DNA of 64,000 nucleotides from Istiophorus platypterus. Its lineage: Eukaryota > Chordata > Actinopteri > Istiophoriformes > Istiophoridae. Of this stretch, positions 35,301 to 47,936 are shown piece by piece. The stretch spans positions 13,542,980-13,606,979 of the forward strand of contig CM029124.1 of the NCBI GenBank assembly GCA_016859345.1, in the 5' to 3' direction. A program made the position numbers and the translations under genes. Every line of letters starts with the position of its first letter. Position 1 is the stretch's first letter. A model generated the notes under the pieces. It searched no databases. It was given only the letters and a program-made list of their open reading frames with translations, and was not told where the DNA came from.

Positions 35301-38300
35301 AGTCCTTTTTCATTACAGGTGTGTGGAGCAATGCTTGAGCGAGTGAGAGTGAGCGTGGTTATGCTGGTGTTCAAACAGCCCGGTCCTGGTATAGATTTAC
35401 CTTAATGCACTACATACCACGAAGTGGGCAGTTAGTTCATTAATGTAGCCTGGCTCTCTTTAGGTGACGTTGCTCACAGTTCATTCCCATTGTAGCCCTA
35501 ATGATGAGGTAACACACATGTTTTCAGGTGTGTCCTCGCTGTATGAACTACTGCCCCATCACACTGCGGTCAGGAATTTTTTAAGGTTTCACTTATACAA
35601 GACTCAAACAATGGTATCCTTTAGTTGGTTTAAAGTACTCTGACAATAAACTTAGCTACTGATATGCCTGTTTACAACAATCCCTGCAGAGTCTATATCT
35701 GGAATAATTAGCAACGTTATCAGACATAGCTCAAGGCGCCTGGTCTGGAGATTAGCTGCGCACTGAAGGTAATGTCTGGTTCCTGTCTGATTCACATCAT
35801 TAACCTCTGATCTTTATCTCAGTACACTGCACTAATACTGTACATGACTTCAACTCTCATCTGCATGTCACAAATACCTACTTTGGCTGCATAACCGGTA
35901 AGATGTTAATTCTACCAATGAAAAATAGCTGTGTAAAGAGATTAGCATTGTTTTTTTATGCCTATGATAATCACACTTTTAATTCTTTAATCTTTATTTC
36001 TGAAAGTCAAATGATTTTCTGCTGCAAGAGCTCAGCCACCTCAGGGACTGACAGCCTTTTCTGGTTAAAGGCCTCAGGGCTGCAGGCTCCACAGTGTGGG
36101 GGTCTGTGGGTTAGCATTACTGTATACAACATCTAATGCTCAAACAAAAACATGCACATAGACACATGTACGCACATGCCCCCATCTGAAGACAAACAAT
36201 TGCCTCTTTCATATTCTTGGGATTTCATAACCTCTGCCTCCACAGTTGACATCCGCGGTTGACACAAAAGATCATAAATCAGACGGATGATCTAATGTCC
36301 TCACGCCTTTGCCTTAAAGGTTTCACTGAGGTGAAACACACACTGCCATTTATGGATCTGTGGAAGTATGCACTCTTCTTCAGTGACCTCCTCCACACCT
36401 ACTGCACACCTTTACTATTTCTCTCTCTGTGTCTGTCTTTGTTCGCACTTTTCTGTTTAACTAATGCTGGTATTAGTCATGTAAATTTAGAAGGACATTT
36501 TTTTCACCGTTTTTAAGGAAAAACTCATGTAGTTTTTTGGGGGTTTTTTTGTTTTTTTTTTTCCAATAAAAGCTATGGGAAATTCTCTCGAAAGTGAATA
36601 AATGTTGATTCAAAATTTTGCTCTGCAGAATGGATTAGGAAGTTTTTCCAAAAATCCTGGCATAACTCTCATGTGATCTAGTATGAAAAAGCTGGTAAAT
36701 GTGGCACAGTAATGCTCAGGAAAGGATATATTTAAATTATTTTATAATGCTTTTGCATTTCAGGAGCAAAGAAAATGATCTGAAAGTGCTGAAAAGAAAT
36801 CTTTCAACATGTAAATGACACTTCATCCACAGTGGAGCAGACATGACCTGAGTTTTCCTTTCAGAGCCTCTCACCCTTATGTCATCACGCTGTTTCTTCA
36901 GTCCATCTCTCATTGCATTATACCTTTACGCATTTCGAGATGTGTCTACACTCAAGCTGAGAAACCTTTTTCTTATCCTCATCTTAAAAACCAGTAGAAC
37001 TGTATCCATTTGTAACTACTAAATAACTGCTGATCCTGAAAAGAGGTGCCTTTATGGTGCTTGTATGTACCAGTCTAAGTGCATTTATCTAAGTGTGTGT
37101 ATCTAAAACAGAGTGTTTGTTTTCTTGATTTCTTGACTTGATTGCATGATAAGAAAATGTTTATCCTTGCCAAATGCTCTTAATTTTATTCTACCATTTA
37201 AAGAGGGAGAAACAGACAGAGAAAGAGAGAGGGAATGTGTCTGATTACTTACTCATTAAGTGAGTTAATGAGGTGTGTGAGGGCTGTTAAAAGAATGGCA
37301 GTGTGCTGCCACTAACTGCTAACAACTTTCTTCCTCCCTGCACGGTTTATGTGCATGTAGACACACACACACATAAACAACCGCACACACACAGACTGTG
37401 GGCCTGCATAAAGATGTGGCTGAGTCGGGAAATGTACAAACAAATGACTCAAGATACAACTGCAAATAAAGGAGCTATACATTCAAAAAAAAGCAAACTA
37501 AACTTAGTAGGCATGAATTATTTATGCTCACATCCACATTTTGTCTTAATCTGTGTCAAAACCATGACTGTTCATATTTATGCTTATTCATTACATCTTC
37601 TGTACTTCTGTACTACAGTTACATTATTAACACGGTTTTAAAAGCAAAATTTCCAAATGTTATGACTTTTTAATTGTCAGCACCTGAGAAACTGCAATTA
37701 ATTTGCATGGGATATGATTAAAGGACACTTGAGCTGACTTGGAATATTAACTGACTCAAGGGCTGACTTAGATTTGACCCAGAGGACTCAAGAACATCTC
37801 TCTCTGCCAGTGATGTGTAACCAATAGGTAGGAGCAGGTAGGGGGGGTAGGAAGTTAATGACGGCTCGATCAGACCTGATGTAATATGTTGACATTAGCC
37901 CTGTCACTGGAGAGGCAGGAGGTAGATTTTATCCCTTGATTAATCAATTCAAGAGATTTAAGGGCTGCATGAAGTCCCCCACAAAGTGAAAAAAAAAACT
38001 GACTATGTTAACATGGCACATTTATGTGAAGACATATCTTTGGCAGAAGTGCAGAGAACTGTAGAAGACAAAAACCTGCAGTGTCAGACAGATGAAAAAA
38101 GAGCCAAGGTGTTAAGAGTGGAGGATAACAAAAAGAGGTGAGAAGGAGTATGGATCGAGGCTGCTGGGCCTCTGGGTGCTTGCCAAAACACAGGCATGCA
38201 TGTATGTGTATTTGTGTGGCCCGGAGAGAGTGGCTAAGTGTTTCTGTGTGTGGTCAAGAGTATCTGCGCCTACTTTCTCACCCTCATGCCCCCCCCATCC

Positions 38301-38447
38301 TTCTCTCTACACACCTTCACATTTTGCTTTCTTTCTCACTAGAATAAATGATAAACAAGCCTCCTTGTTATGTCTCCTTTCACTTTCTCTCGCCTGTCTA
38401 CCCTCAGTGTTTAATACCTCCTTACAGCAGTCCTGGACAAGGGAGCC

Positions 38448-38476
38448 AGACACCACCACCACCATCATCATCATGA
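38448..38476. repeat. (CCA)n(TCA)n short trinucleotide repeat
   Basis: Short run of CAC/CAT triplets, about 29 bp. Confidence 0.8.
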
Positions 38477-40760
38477 TTACCATTATCATCTGGAGGTCAA
38501 AACACAGTCTCAAAAATAAAATCCGCCATTCATGTTCACGCAAATTATCATGCACAGACACACGGTGCATGCAAGCACGCAGAGTGTGTAAAGTGTTTCT
38601 CTGGTCCCTTTGTGGTGGAGATGAGAGGAGGAGGAGAGAGCTGGATGGAGCTCAGTGGGAGGAGGACTTGATAAGTGGGGAAGTAGAAACTGCTGCTTTT
38701 ACAAAGAGAGGAATAAACAGGCTGCATTAGGAAAACTCTCACACAAAAACCCAGGAGAGACTCTCATTCCCTCTATGTCTCCCTTCTAGGTCTAAATATA
38801 GGCTGTACAAAGAATCCTAATGAAAAACAAACACTGCACTAATACCAAATGCAGCATAATTCAATAGCATCTGTTTTCCTTTGTAGATTTTTCATCTTTT
38901 GAAAGTTAGTGTCAACACCAGTCCACCGAAACTAGTACAAACAGCCAGGGAGAATGTTTGAATAGAGCTGGATGTCACATCACTATAGTCTCTCTTTTCT
39001 CTGCAGTGTCGCTCTCTCTATTTATTTATATGGACTTCAGGAAATAAGTCATCAAGCAGCATTATCTCATTTCCAACAGACCCCATGGACTATCATAGCA
39101 GAGCGCTCATTTATATATTTAACCCTCTAATGTCTTTTGCTTCTATACATGCTGACAGATGAAAAAGGAGGCCATGTGGACGCATCTGGAGAGGGTTTGT
39201 GATTTATTCTGATGTTGAAAAATGCAGCTAGCATTACACCCTCTGTCTCTCTCTTTCTCTTGCTCCCACACATCCACAAACTGTCTCTTTTTTCGATGGG
39301 ACCTAAAGGGGATTTCATGGATGGACTCCACTCTAATCATCTACAGCTCACCAACCAATGAGAAACACACAGCGCTTCCAGACTGGAATACTCAACAACC
39401 ACTGAGAGAAAACAATGTCAGGGGAACTTATCAAGTCCACATGAGGGCTGACAGACACACACGCACACACACACAATGTAAATCAAGGCAGAGCTAGTTT
39501 AACTGTTGCCCGCATCTTTGCTTTCACCGTAAATGATTCATGATGTCTATGTGTACTTGTAGGCTTAAAACCCCCATATAAGTGCATACATTTGGCTATG
39601 TGCTCTGTTGCCACCCGTGATTGTAAATGAAAGAGTTAACATGGCAAAAAAAGAAGGGAGAAAATCTATTCCCTCTCCAAGCTCTCGATTCACCCTAATC
39701 TTCCCCTACCATTATGTCCACTTGTGTTTCAGAGTATGTCCAAGCCTTTCATTGGCAGTCAAGCTGAGTGATGGAGCAGGGCTGAATGGCATCGATCTTG
39801 ACAAATGCTCACAGGCGCTATCAACTGACGGCTGGGTGTATGATAGCGCTGCTTTGCACAGGGACACAGCCAAGCCCTATCCATCCATCATGCTGTCTAC
39901 CTGCTGGACAATAGAAGAAAAGTGTGAGAAGAACAGAGAGGAAAGGAGGCAGGATGAGGGAAAACATACCTCTCAACGTGTCCATTATCACTGCCATTAC
40001 CTATCCGTACATTAGCCAGTGGGCTTACACCAAGCCAGAAATAATGATCTCCATCTCTGAGAATAGCCTGGAAATCATTTTGTAGATTGGACAAATGCTT
40101 TACACTGAATAAGGACAGGAGCAAAAGAGAAGGAGACAGCCATTTAGAAAGACAACAGAGCCAATCTGGGTGGCTGTTCTCAGTCTCAAACACACATACA
40201 TGCTGTGTGGTCTCACTAAACTAGTTATAGTGAATGGCTCGCTACCTAGAAAGTGGAAAACTGATCCTGTAGATCAGATGACAGCTCTTCCTGGAAGCTC
40301 TGGTCTGAGGTCAGTGTTATTGAGTCGCTGTGATGACAGATCCACCACACCTAACCACAGGCGTCTGATATCAGATCAGAGGACTGTCTTTAAGACACAC
40401 ATAGTCAGGAGCTATTTCAATCAACACGTAAACTGAACACTCTTCAAGAAACTTAATTGACTCCATGCACTCCGCAGAGGTGCAGAGTTGCGTCAAGACG
40501 CAAAGTGAGAAAAAGCTCCAGGGAGAAAGTAAGTTAAAAAAAACCATATGAAACGCAGGGAGTGGGAGATTTGATGAATGCTGACCAAAATGAACCCCTG
40601 CATAGATCATCTTCTCGTTTCTTCTGCCTTCCTCTCTCAGAATAACTCGTACACAGCCTCTTCCATTCTCTTGACCGACTATAATCGAGAGTGAAACCTC
40701 CCCGTCATTACTTTAAGTTCTCGCAGTCGCCGTCACACATGGAAAGTATCAGACAAAGCA

Positions 40761-40835
40761 GAGGAGAGGAGAAGAGAGGAGAAGAGAGGAGAGGAGAGGA
40801 GAGGAGAGGAGAGGAGAGGAGAAGAGAGGAGAGGA
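40761..40835. repeat. (GAGGA)n pentanucleotide repeat
   Basis: About 15 units with GAAGA variants. It has the same unit and orientation as the repeat at 19451-19540. Confidence 0.95.
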
Positions 40836-41794
40836 CTTAGCCAGGGGGAAGGTGAGCAGAGTAGCTACCTTTATATCGTGCCTGTTCTCTGTCTAGATCC
40901 CTCTGAAAGCAAAACTTAAAAACAGCCCAAAGGTGCTTGCCTAGATATACATAGTCAAGGACACCTAGTCTAAACAGAAGATCCCCGTTAGAAGGAAAAA
41001 TGTATAATTTCACCTCAACTCATCTTGTTATTGTTGGACATACAATTACTTTCCTAAAGTCAGTTTCTCTTTTGTTTTCCTGTTATATGTTCAAATATAT
41101 ACATTTTGTGGGTGTGCATTGACTTAAATATGTAGTATATATATATGCATCATATTGCTGGGGGGAAACAAGGCCACGTAGCAGTGAGTGTGAGCTTTAG
41201 TTGTCCCATAGCACAGATGAGAGAGGTGAAGTCATGGAACAATAAAGGCTGCGGGCTCTTCCCTCGGTTACCTATACTGTCTCCTGCTCACCGTGATGTA
41301 TGAGACAGGTGCTTTGTGGCTGATGACAAGTTAACAATTCACCCTGAGCATGTATTACCTTATCTTTAACAGGACATACTCTCAAACAATTGCGCCCTCC
41401 ATATAATGCATGCATATACATACAGAGTTTTCACTCCCACACACACAACTTATCTTAATGCTGCAAGACAGCAATGTAATCAGCAGTAAGTCAGACCTCT
41501 CGTCTCAGTATCTCTGCACCCAGTGCTTCGCAGAACACACAGTATAGGTGACTAGTGTTTAGATGAAGACAAGAGCAGCTGCTGCGCACACCACTTTTCC
41601 TCAAATAGATGTGGAATTAGACTTGTGCGTCACAGTATACAGCAGTCTGGCCATGTAAGTTCCTCCAAATTCCACCTGTTCCTAGCACCACCACATCACT
41701 GTATTCATATATTGTATATTAACAGGCTGTATAATGCTTTAATTACATTACCCCAAGTAAATTTTTGCACCCCTTCACTCTGTGATATAGAGGA

Positions 41795-42126
41795 ATGATT
41801 GGAAAGTTGTTCATTATTGATCAATATGTTGAATATTTTCTCAATCACTGATCAATTGTTGATCTACAATTGTGAAAAATTAGAGAAAAATTACATTTAA
41901 AAAGTTTTCAGAGCCCCAACCTTTAATATTCAAATTGCTTGTTTTGTTTGAACAAAACCAAAAGATTTACTGTCATAAAATACACATGAATCGTCATACA
42001 TTCCTATGAGAGAAATCAGAAGCAGTGAATTTTGGGCATTTTTGTTTAAGAAATGACTCAAGTAAATGGGCCGTCAAACTTGTTACTGATAATTTTTTTG
42101 TTGATTAACTAATCATTCAGCTTTAA
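41795..42126 (+). mobile_element. degenerate non-autonomous teleost DNA repeat (MITE-like)
   Basis: Plus-strand copy of the same kind of element as at 31060-31370. It has CAGAGCCCCAACCTTTAATA, CAAATTGCTTGTTTTGT, TTTACTGTCATAAAATAC, GAATTTTGGGCATTTTTG, AAATGACTCAAG and an end resembling TAATCATTCAGCTTTAA. Heavily diverged and non-coding. Confidence 0.6.
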
Positions 42127-42581
42127 TTTGTTTTGTGATAAAGATGAAAAGACAAAAGAAGTGAGTAAAAGTTTGGGAATGAAATTACTTAACTACGTGA
42201 ACAGATAACGGCTGTGGCTTTCTCCAACCTTCCTCTTCACTATCAACAATCTCCTGCAGCATCAGAAATTTTAATGATAAAAACATCCGCAGTCCAAACT
42301 GACCAGTCATAGCTCTTATAGTGAAAGTGCAGCATCTCTACAATTGCCATAGCCCTTTGTAGTTACATTGAATGAGGGAAAACATCGCTGATTCCCAAAA
42401 CATATACAGAGGGATGCATACAAAACCATAGTAACTAGGTGAGAATTAAAGAGCTGGTCTTAGCTCGGGAGTAGTCAGCAATTTTGCATCTCCATCTGTT
42501 CAACCAGACTGCCCTGCACATCCTAGACAGGCTATTACATAAGTAAAGAGGTAAAGGTTAACCACTGGTCAGCTGGCACCG

Positions 42582-43343
42582 TGTGTTTGTGTGTGTGTGT
42601 GTGTGTATGTGTGTGTGTGTGTGTGTGGACAGGCTTGAAGAGGCAAGATTTCCTTCCTGTGACAGGTGTGTGTACATGTCAGGGGTCAGTAAAGGCATTC
42701 GTGAAGCTATGAATAAATAACTGCGGGGTCTCTGAGACTATGGAAATCTTTCATGAATATTACATGAGGCTGTCAGGAAGGCAAACAGCTATGCTCACTT
42801 TGGTGTCAGTGCTTACAGACCAAAAAATGACACACACAAACTTTAAACCTATGTATTTAATTCTTTTATTTGACTTTCTACCAGAGCTGCGGAAAAGAAT
42901 AATTATTGTTTTTTTCTTTTTCAAATCTTTTTTAAAATTCCATCTTTGTGATTCTATTAAATTGATTATTTTCATGAATAATCTGGTTCCATCTCCTCTC
43001 GTTTAAATACATTTGCATAAATAATACTGTTTACTTCCAGGTAATTTTATTTTCTGGCCATTTGTATTTATTCTGACTCTTTTGTCGGCTCATATGAGCT
43101 TGGCAGCTACAACTTCAGGGAAAAAACTGGGACCTGAAGTAAAAATGCAATGAAAGTGATCAAAGCCTAAGGGCTTTTATTTTCTGCCTTTCGTTCTATC
43201 AGTACTCTTCATTAACTTCACTACATAAAGAAAGTTATTCCATAAGAGCTAACAGCCCAAAACTTTCAGATTCAATTTCACTTAGGCAGCAACTCAAAAC
43301 CCAACTCTAGTCAGCATGTGTGTCAGTGTTTGTGTGTGTGTGG

Positions 43344-43377
<34 letters not shown>

Positions 43378-43382
43378 GTGTG

Positions 43383-43418
<36 letters not shown>
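42582..43418. repeat. local direct duplication 1, copy A
   Basis: About 840-bp segment bounded on both sides by GT microsatellite. It is repeated almost in full at 43440-44226. Shared blocks include AACTGCGGGGTCTCTGAGAC, GGCTGTCAGGAAGGCAAACA and TTTTGTCGGCTCATATGAGC. It has no coding content. Confidence 0.93.
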
Positions 43419-43439
43419 GAAGGCCAAGGCGCAAGAGTG

Positions 43440-44153
43440 TATGTGTGTGTGTGTGTGTGTGAATAGGCTTAGAAGAGAGAGCAAGATTTCCCTTCCTGTG
43501 ACAGAGTGTGTGTACATGTCAGGGTCAGTAAAGAGCATTACATTAGAAGCCTATGAATAATAACTGCGGGGTCTCTGAGACTGTAAATCTTTTCATAGAT
43601 ATTACAGCAAGGGCTGTCAGGAAGGCAAACAGCTATACTCCCTTTGGTGTCAGTGCTTACAGACCAAATGACCTGTTTTCTAAATATTTAATTCTTTTAT
43701 TTGACTTTCTAGAGCTGCGGAAAAAGAATAATTGTTTTTCTTTTAAATCTTTTTTAAATTCCATCTTTGTGATTCTATTAAATTGATTATTTTTCATGAA
43801 TAATCTGGTTCCATCTCCTCTTGTTTTGAATACATTTGCATAAATAATACTGTTTACTTCAGGTAATTTTATTTTCTAGCCATTGTGTTATTCTGACTCT
43901 TTTGTCGGCTCATATGAGCTTGGCAGCTAACTTCAGGAAAAACTGGGACCTAGTAAAAATGCAATGAAGTGATCAAAAGCCTAAGGGCTTTTTATTTTCT
44001 GCCTTTGCGTTCTATCAGTACTCTTCGTAACTTCACTACATAAAAAGAAAAGTTATTCCATAGAGCTAACAACCCAAAACTTTCAGATTCAATTTCATAG
44101 GCAACAAAACCCAACTCTAGTCAGCATGTGTGTCAGTGTTTGTGTGTGTGTGG

Positions 44154-44189
<36 letters not shown>

Positions 44190-44191
44190 GT

Positions 44192-44226
<35 letters not shown>
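43440..44226. repeat. local direct duplication 1, copy B
   Basis: Second copy in the same orientation, starting about 20 bp after copy A. Most differences from copy A are one- to few-base insertions or deletions, with some substitutions. The copy ends in a GT tract with a GCGCGCG tail. Confidence 0.93.
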
Positions 44227-44236
<10 letters not shown>

Positions 44237-45393
44237 CGTGCGCAATCCTCATGATGGGATCGGTTCTCAGCCCAAAGTAGAGGTGCGAGGCCAGAAAATG
44301 CAGAGGTGCTGGTTGCTAGGAGACAAAAGGTACCCAGCTGGAACTATGACTAAGCCTTGAGGGTAGTGTGTGTGAGTGTGTGAGTTTTATTTGCAAGCAT
44401 GCACATTTGTATGTGTGAGTTCTGTTTGTGAGAGCAAGACTGAGGCCAGCAGAGGAAGGAAAGGACAATGGAGTTGGTCCCAGCTGTGCTGCAGTGGGTG
44501 GTAGCCATCCTGAGAAAAAGAGCGTAACAATGGACATCAGTGACTGCTCTGGATGTTTACTCTGTCCTCTGCAATGCTCTGGAATACCCTCATCCTCCCA
44601 CACTGACAGCCCGCATACAATATAGGCAGGGGAGTGAGTGAAGCAAATCGAAGAACCGCCACATAATGACAGACAAAGACAACAATTTCAGCTCATGGAT
44701 ACAGATGATCTGCTACTATGACCAACAAGCAGTTACAGACAGCTATTCCTCACAGTATTATGGCAGACCTCAGTGTGAACAGTTTTCATTGGAACTTTTT
44801 CTTTGGTAAAAGTAGTTCCAAAGAAAATTGTCGCTACAGGATGGTCTGTATTGCCAGCTCAGTAACCATGAAACATTTCCTGGAAAGTGGCAGCACAGTG
44901 CTTTCTGCTAATGCTTTGACTTGCACAAATGAAATTCCATCCACCTCTTTTAAATTTGGTTCACCACACAAATCTAAGAGCAGATATCCAAAGAGTTAAG
45001 CAAGTAAAACCGAAACTACCCACAAGGTTTGATGCTATAAAAGGTAGGTGTGAAATGTTTTTTGTGATTTATTCGAGAGACAAACTTTCACCAGATTATT
45101 GCCAGAGAGTCTACCTGCTTCTTTTATTCATTTGGCACATGATATTACCCACTTGGTTCCCTAATTTTTTAAGAAGTGTCACATATGGCCTTGAGGTGTA
45201 TTCGTTAATGAGTGACCGGCCTGCAGCAGCAGATGTGATCTGCAATGCTCAGGAGGCAAAGATGAGGCATGAGAAGACTGAGCGTTCAGGGTTAATGAAC
45301 CCTTACAGAGGTGCAGCCGTAGGCACGGATTATTACCACAAAGGCCAAATACACACATAAAAACACATACGTGAGCGCAAGGCGTGCTTGTGC

Positions 45394-45472
45394 ACACACA
45401 CACACACATAAAAACACATACACAGCACGCGCACACACACAGACACACACACAGACACATAACGCACACAGA
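45394..45472. repeat. (CA)n microsatellite, interrupted
   Basis: CA repeat with TAAAAACACATA and GACACAC interruptions. Confidence 0.92.
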
Positions 45473-46075
45473 CAGACTTATTCTAAAGCGTCTCTTTGTC
45501 TGCCTTCATCTGCACTCCAAGTTAAATCAATAAAATATCCAACGCACTTCAAAAGTGTATTTCAACATTATCATTATAACTCTTCTTGACAACAGTGTCT
45601 AAAGACAAATATACCCTTGAATAAAGGTACAATTCTTTCCCTATTCTAACACAATGGAGGCTGAAGCACATCCATCATCATCCACAGGCGTTAGCATAAA
45701 GACTGATTACTCCCCAGGGCTGTGAGACGTCTATGTGGAGTAATGAATGCATGCCAGTACAGTTAGCATACTGTCGCTAGCCAGATGAGGCCAATACCTT
45801 TAGATAAATTACTGAAACAATGACAAGTATGTGGGGTAAGTGGAAATACAGTGGCTTTTTGTTCTAAATGTGTGAACACTGAATCAAGCTCATTCGTTTG
45901 AGTTGAACTAACATGCCACCGTGCTTGCTTGTGTAATCAAGTCTCTGACAGCGTGTGTCTTTGTGTGTTCTCGAGAGCAGCTTCTGGATCATTTTATTGC
46001 CATAAGTTCTGCATGGATGCCGATGCATCGCCAGGGGCTGAGAGCATGCATATTTGTGGCTGTGTGTGTTTGTGT

Positions 46076-46106
<31 letters not shown>

Positions 46107-46118
46107 CATTTATGTGTA

Positions 46119-46796
46119 AGAGAGACTGGTAGCCTGTGTGTCTGTGTTTGTATTATGTGTGTAAGAGAGACTGTAGCCTCCAAGGAAGCTGTGGGTGTCA
46201 GAAAGCCAGCCTGGCACTCTGTGAGAGGAGCAACTGCTAGAGCAGGGCATGAAATCAAACTCACCACCCAGGAAAGAGGGAGAGGAGGGAGAGTAAAAAG
46301 TGCAGAAGGAGGTGGAGGAGAGGGGGAGAGGGGTGGTAGAGGAGAAACAAAAGGATAATAAAAGATGCAGGAGGACAGGAAACAATAGCCTTGCAATATA
46401 CAATCATAGAGTCAAATGTGAAAAAACAAAAGAAATTTGCAAATTTTTTATGGCAGAGTGGAAAATGTGCTCTGCATTAATGAGGCAAGAGATTCCAGGT
46501 CTATAGAGACCTCTGTCAAGGAAAAAAGGATCTGACAAAAAAGAAATTCTTGCAACTCATTGAAAAAAAAAAAAAAGACAAGAAAGTCCTGTTTGGAGAA
46601 AAGTGCCTGCTGACCCTCAGAACTTGCAAGCAATATATCATCATATGTGTTGACTTGTCTTGTAAGCACAGACATCCATTTGGTTTGTGTTTCTTGTGGT
46701 GGCTATAGATCACCCCTCTGGTTCTAGACCTAATCAACACTGAGGCTGCACACACAAATTCTGGCTACACACACACAGAGACACACAGACACACAG

Positions 46797-46846
<50 letters not shown>

Positions 46847-46958
46847 TGCTGCATAGTCTATGGTGATGCACTTCTCTGCTATTTTAAACTCCTAACCTCC
46901 AGAAAGAACAGGAGGCCCCGAGAGGCTATGATGGATATGCTGGTGACACATGGAGTGT
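46119..46958. repeat. local direct duplication 2, copy A
   Basis: About 0.8-kb segment repeated at 46959-47760. It carries GCCTCCAAGGAAGCTGTG, a GGAGAGGG-rich stretch, CAATAGCCTTGCAATATACA, a 14-base A run, a CA microsatellite and GGCCCCGAGAGGCTATGATG. Near its start the GTAAGAGAGACTG motif occurs twice. Confidence 0.93.
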
Positions 46959-47607
46959 GTGTGTGTGTGTCTGTGTGTTTGTATTTATGTGTGTAAGAGA
47001 GACTGGTAGCCTCCAAGGAAGCTGTGTGTCAGAAAGCCAGCCTGGCACTCGTGAGAGGAGCAACTGCCAGAGCAGGGGGCATGAAATTAAAACTCACCAC
47101 CCAGGAAAGAGGGAGAGGAGGGAGAGTAAAAGTCAGAAGGAGGTGGAGGAGAGGGGAGAGGGGTGGTAGAGGAGAAACAAAGGATAATAAAGATGCAGGG
47201 GAGGACAGGAAACAATAGCCTTGCAATATACAATCACAAGTCAAATTTGAAAACAAAAGAAATTTGCAAATGTTTTTATGGCAGAGTGGAAATGTGCTCT
47301 GCATTAATGAGGCAGAGATTCTTCTATAGAATATCTGTCAAGGGAAAAAAGGATCTGACAAAAAGAAATTCTTGCAACTATTGAAAAAAAAAAAAAAGAC
47401 AAGAAAGTCCTGTTTGGAGAAAAAGTGCTGCTGACCCTCAGAACTTCAAGCAATATATCATCATATGTGTTGACTTGTCTTGTTGCCAGACATCCATTTG
47501 GTTTGTGTTTCTTGTGGTGGCTATAGATCACCCCTCTGGTCTAGACCTAATCAACACTGAGGCTGCACACAAATCTGGCTACTACACACAGACACACAGA
47601 CACACAG

Positions 47608-47641
<34 letters not shown>

Positions 47642-47760
47642 TGCTGCATGTCTATGTAGGCGTCCTCTCTACCATTTTAAACTCTAACCTCCAGAAAGAA
47701 CAGGAGGCCCCGAGAGGCTATGATGGATATGCCAGACACATGGAGTGTGTGTGTGAGTAC
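46959..47760. repeat. local direct duplication 2, copy B
   Basis: Second copy directly following copy A. Unique sequence of this type is interrupted mostly by small indels relative to copy A, for example shorter A, C and G runs. Confidence 0.93.
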
Positions 47761-47897
47761 GCACTGTATGCTTACCTGACAAAGCTACAACTTGTAGCTG
47801 AAGTTTGCTATTTATTTTCTTTGGTCTATTTTACTGCTAAGTGCAAATCTCCCCCCTGCATACTGGTACTGAGAAGGTGTTTACCGAGAAAATAATA

Positions 47898-47936
47898 CAC
47901 ACACACACACACACACTCACACACACACATACATAT
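47898..47936. repeat. (CA)n microsatellite
   Basis: About 39 bp of CA repeat with one CTCA interruption. Confidence 0.94.

Noticed and set aside
38176..38730. 184-codon plus-strand open frame
   Set aside because: No domain or signal. It includes CCA/TCA triplet repeat, and similar lengths are expected by chance in 64 kb.
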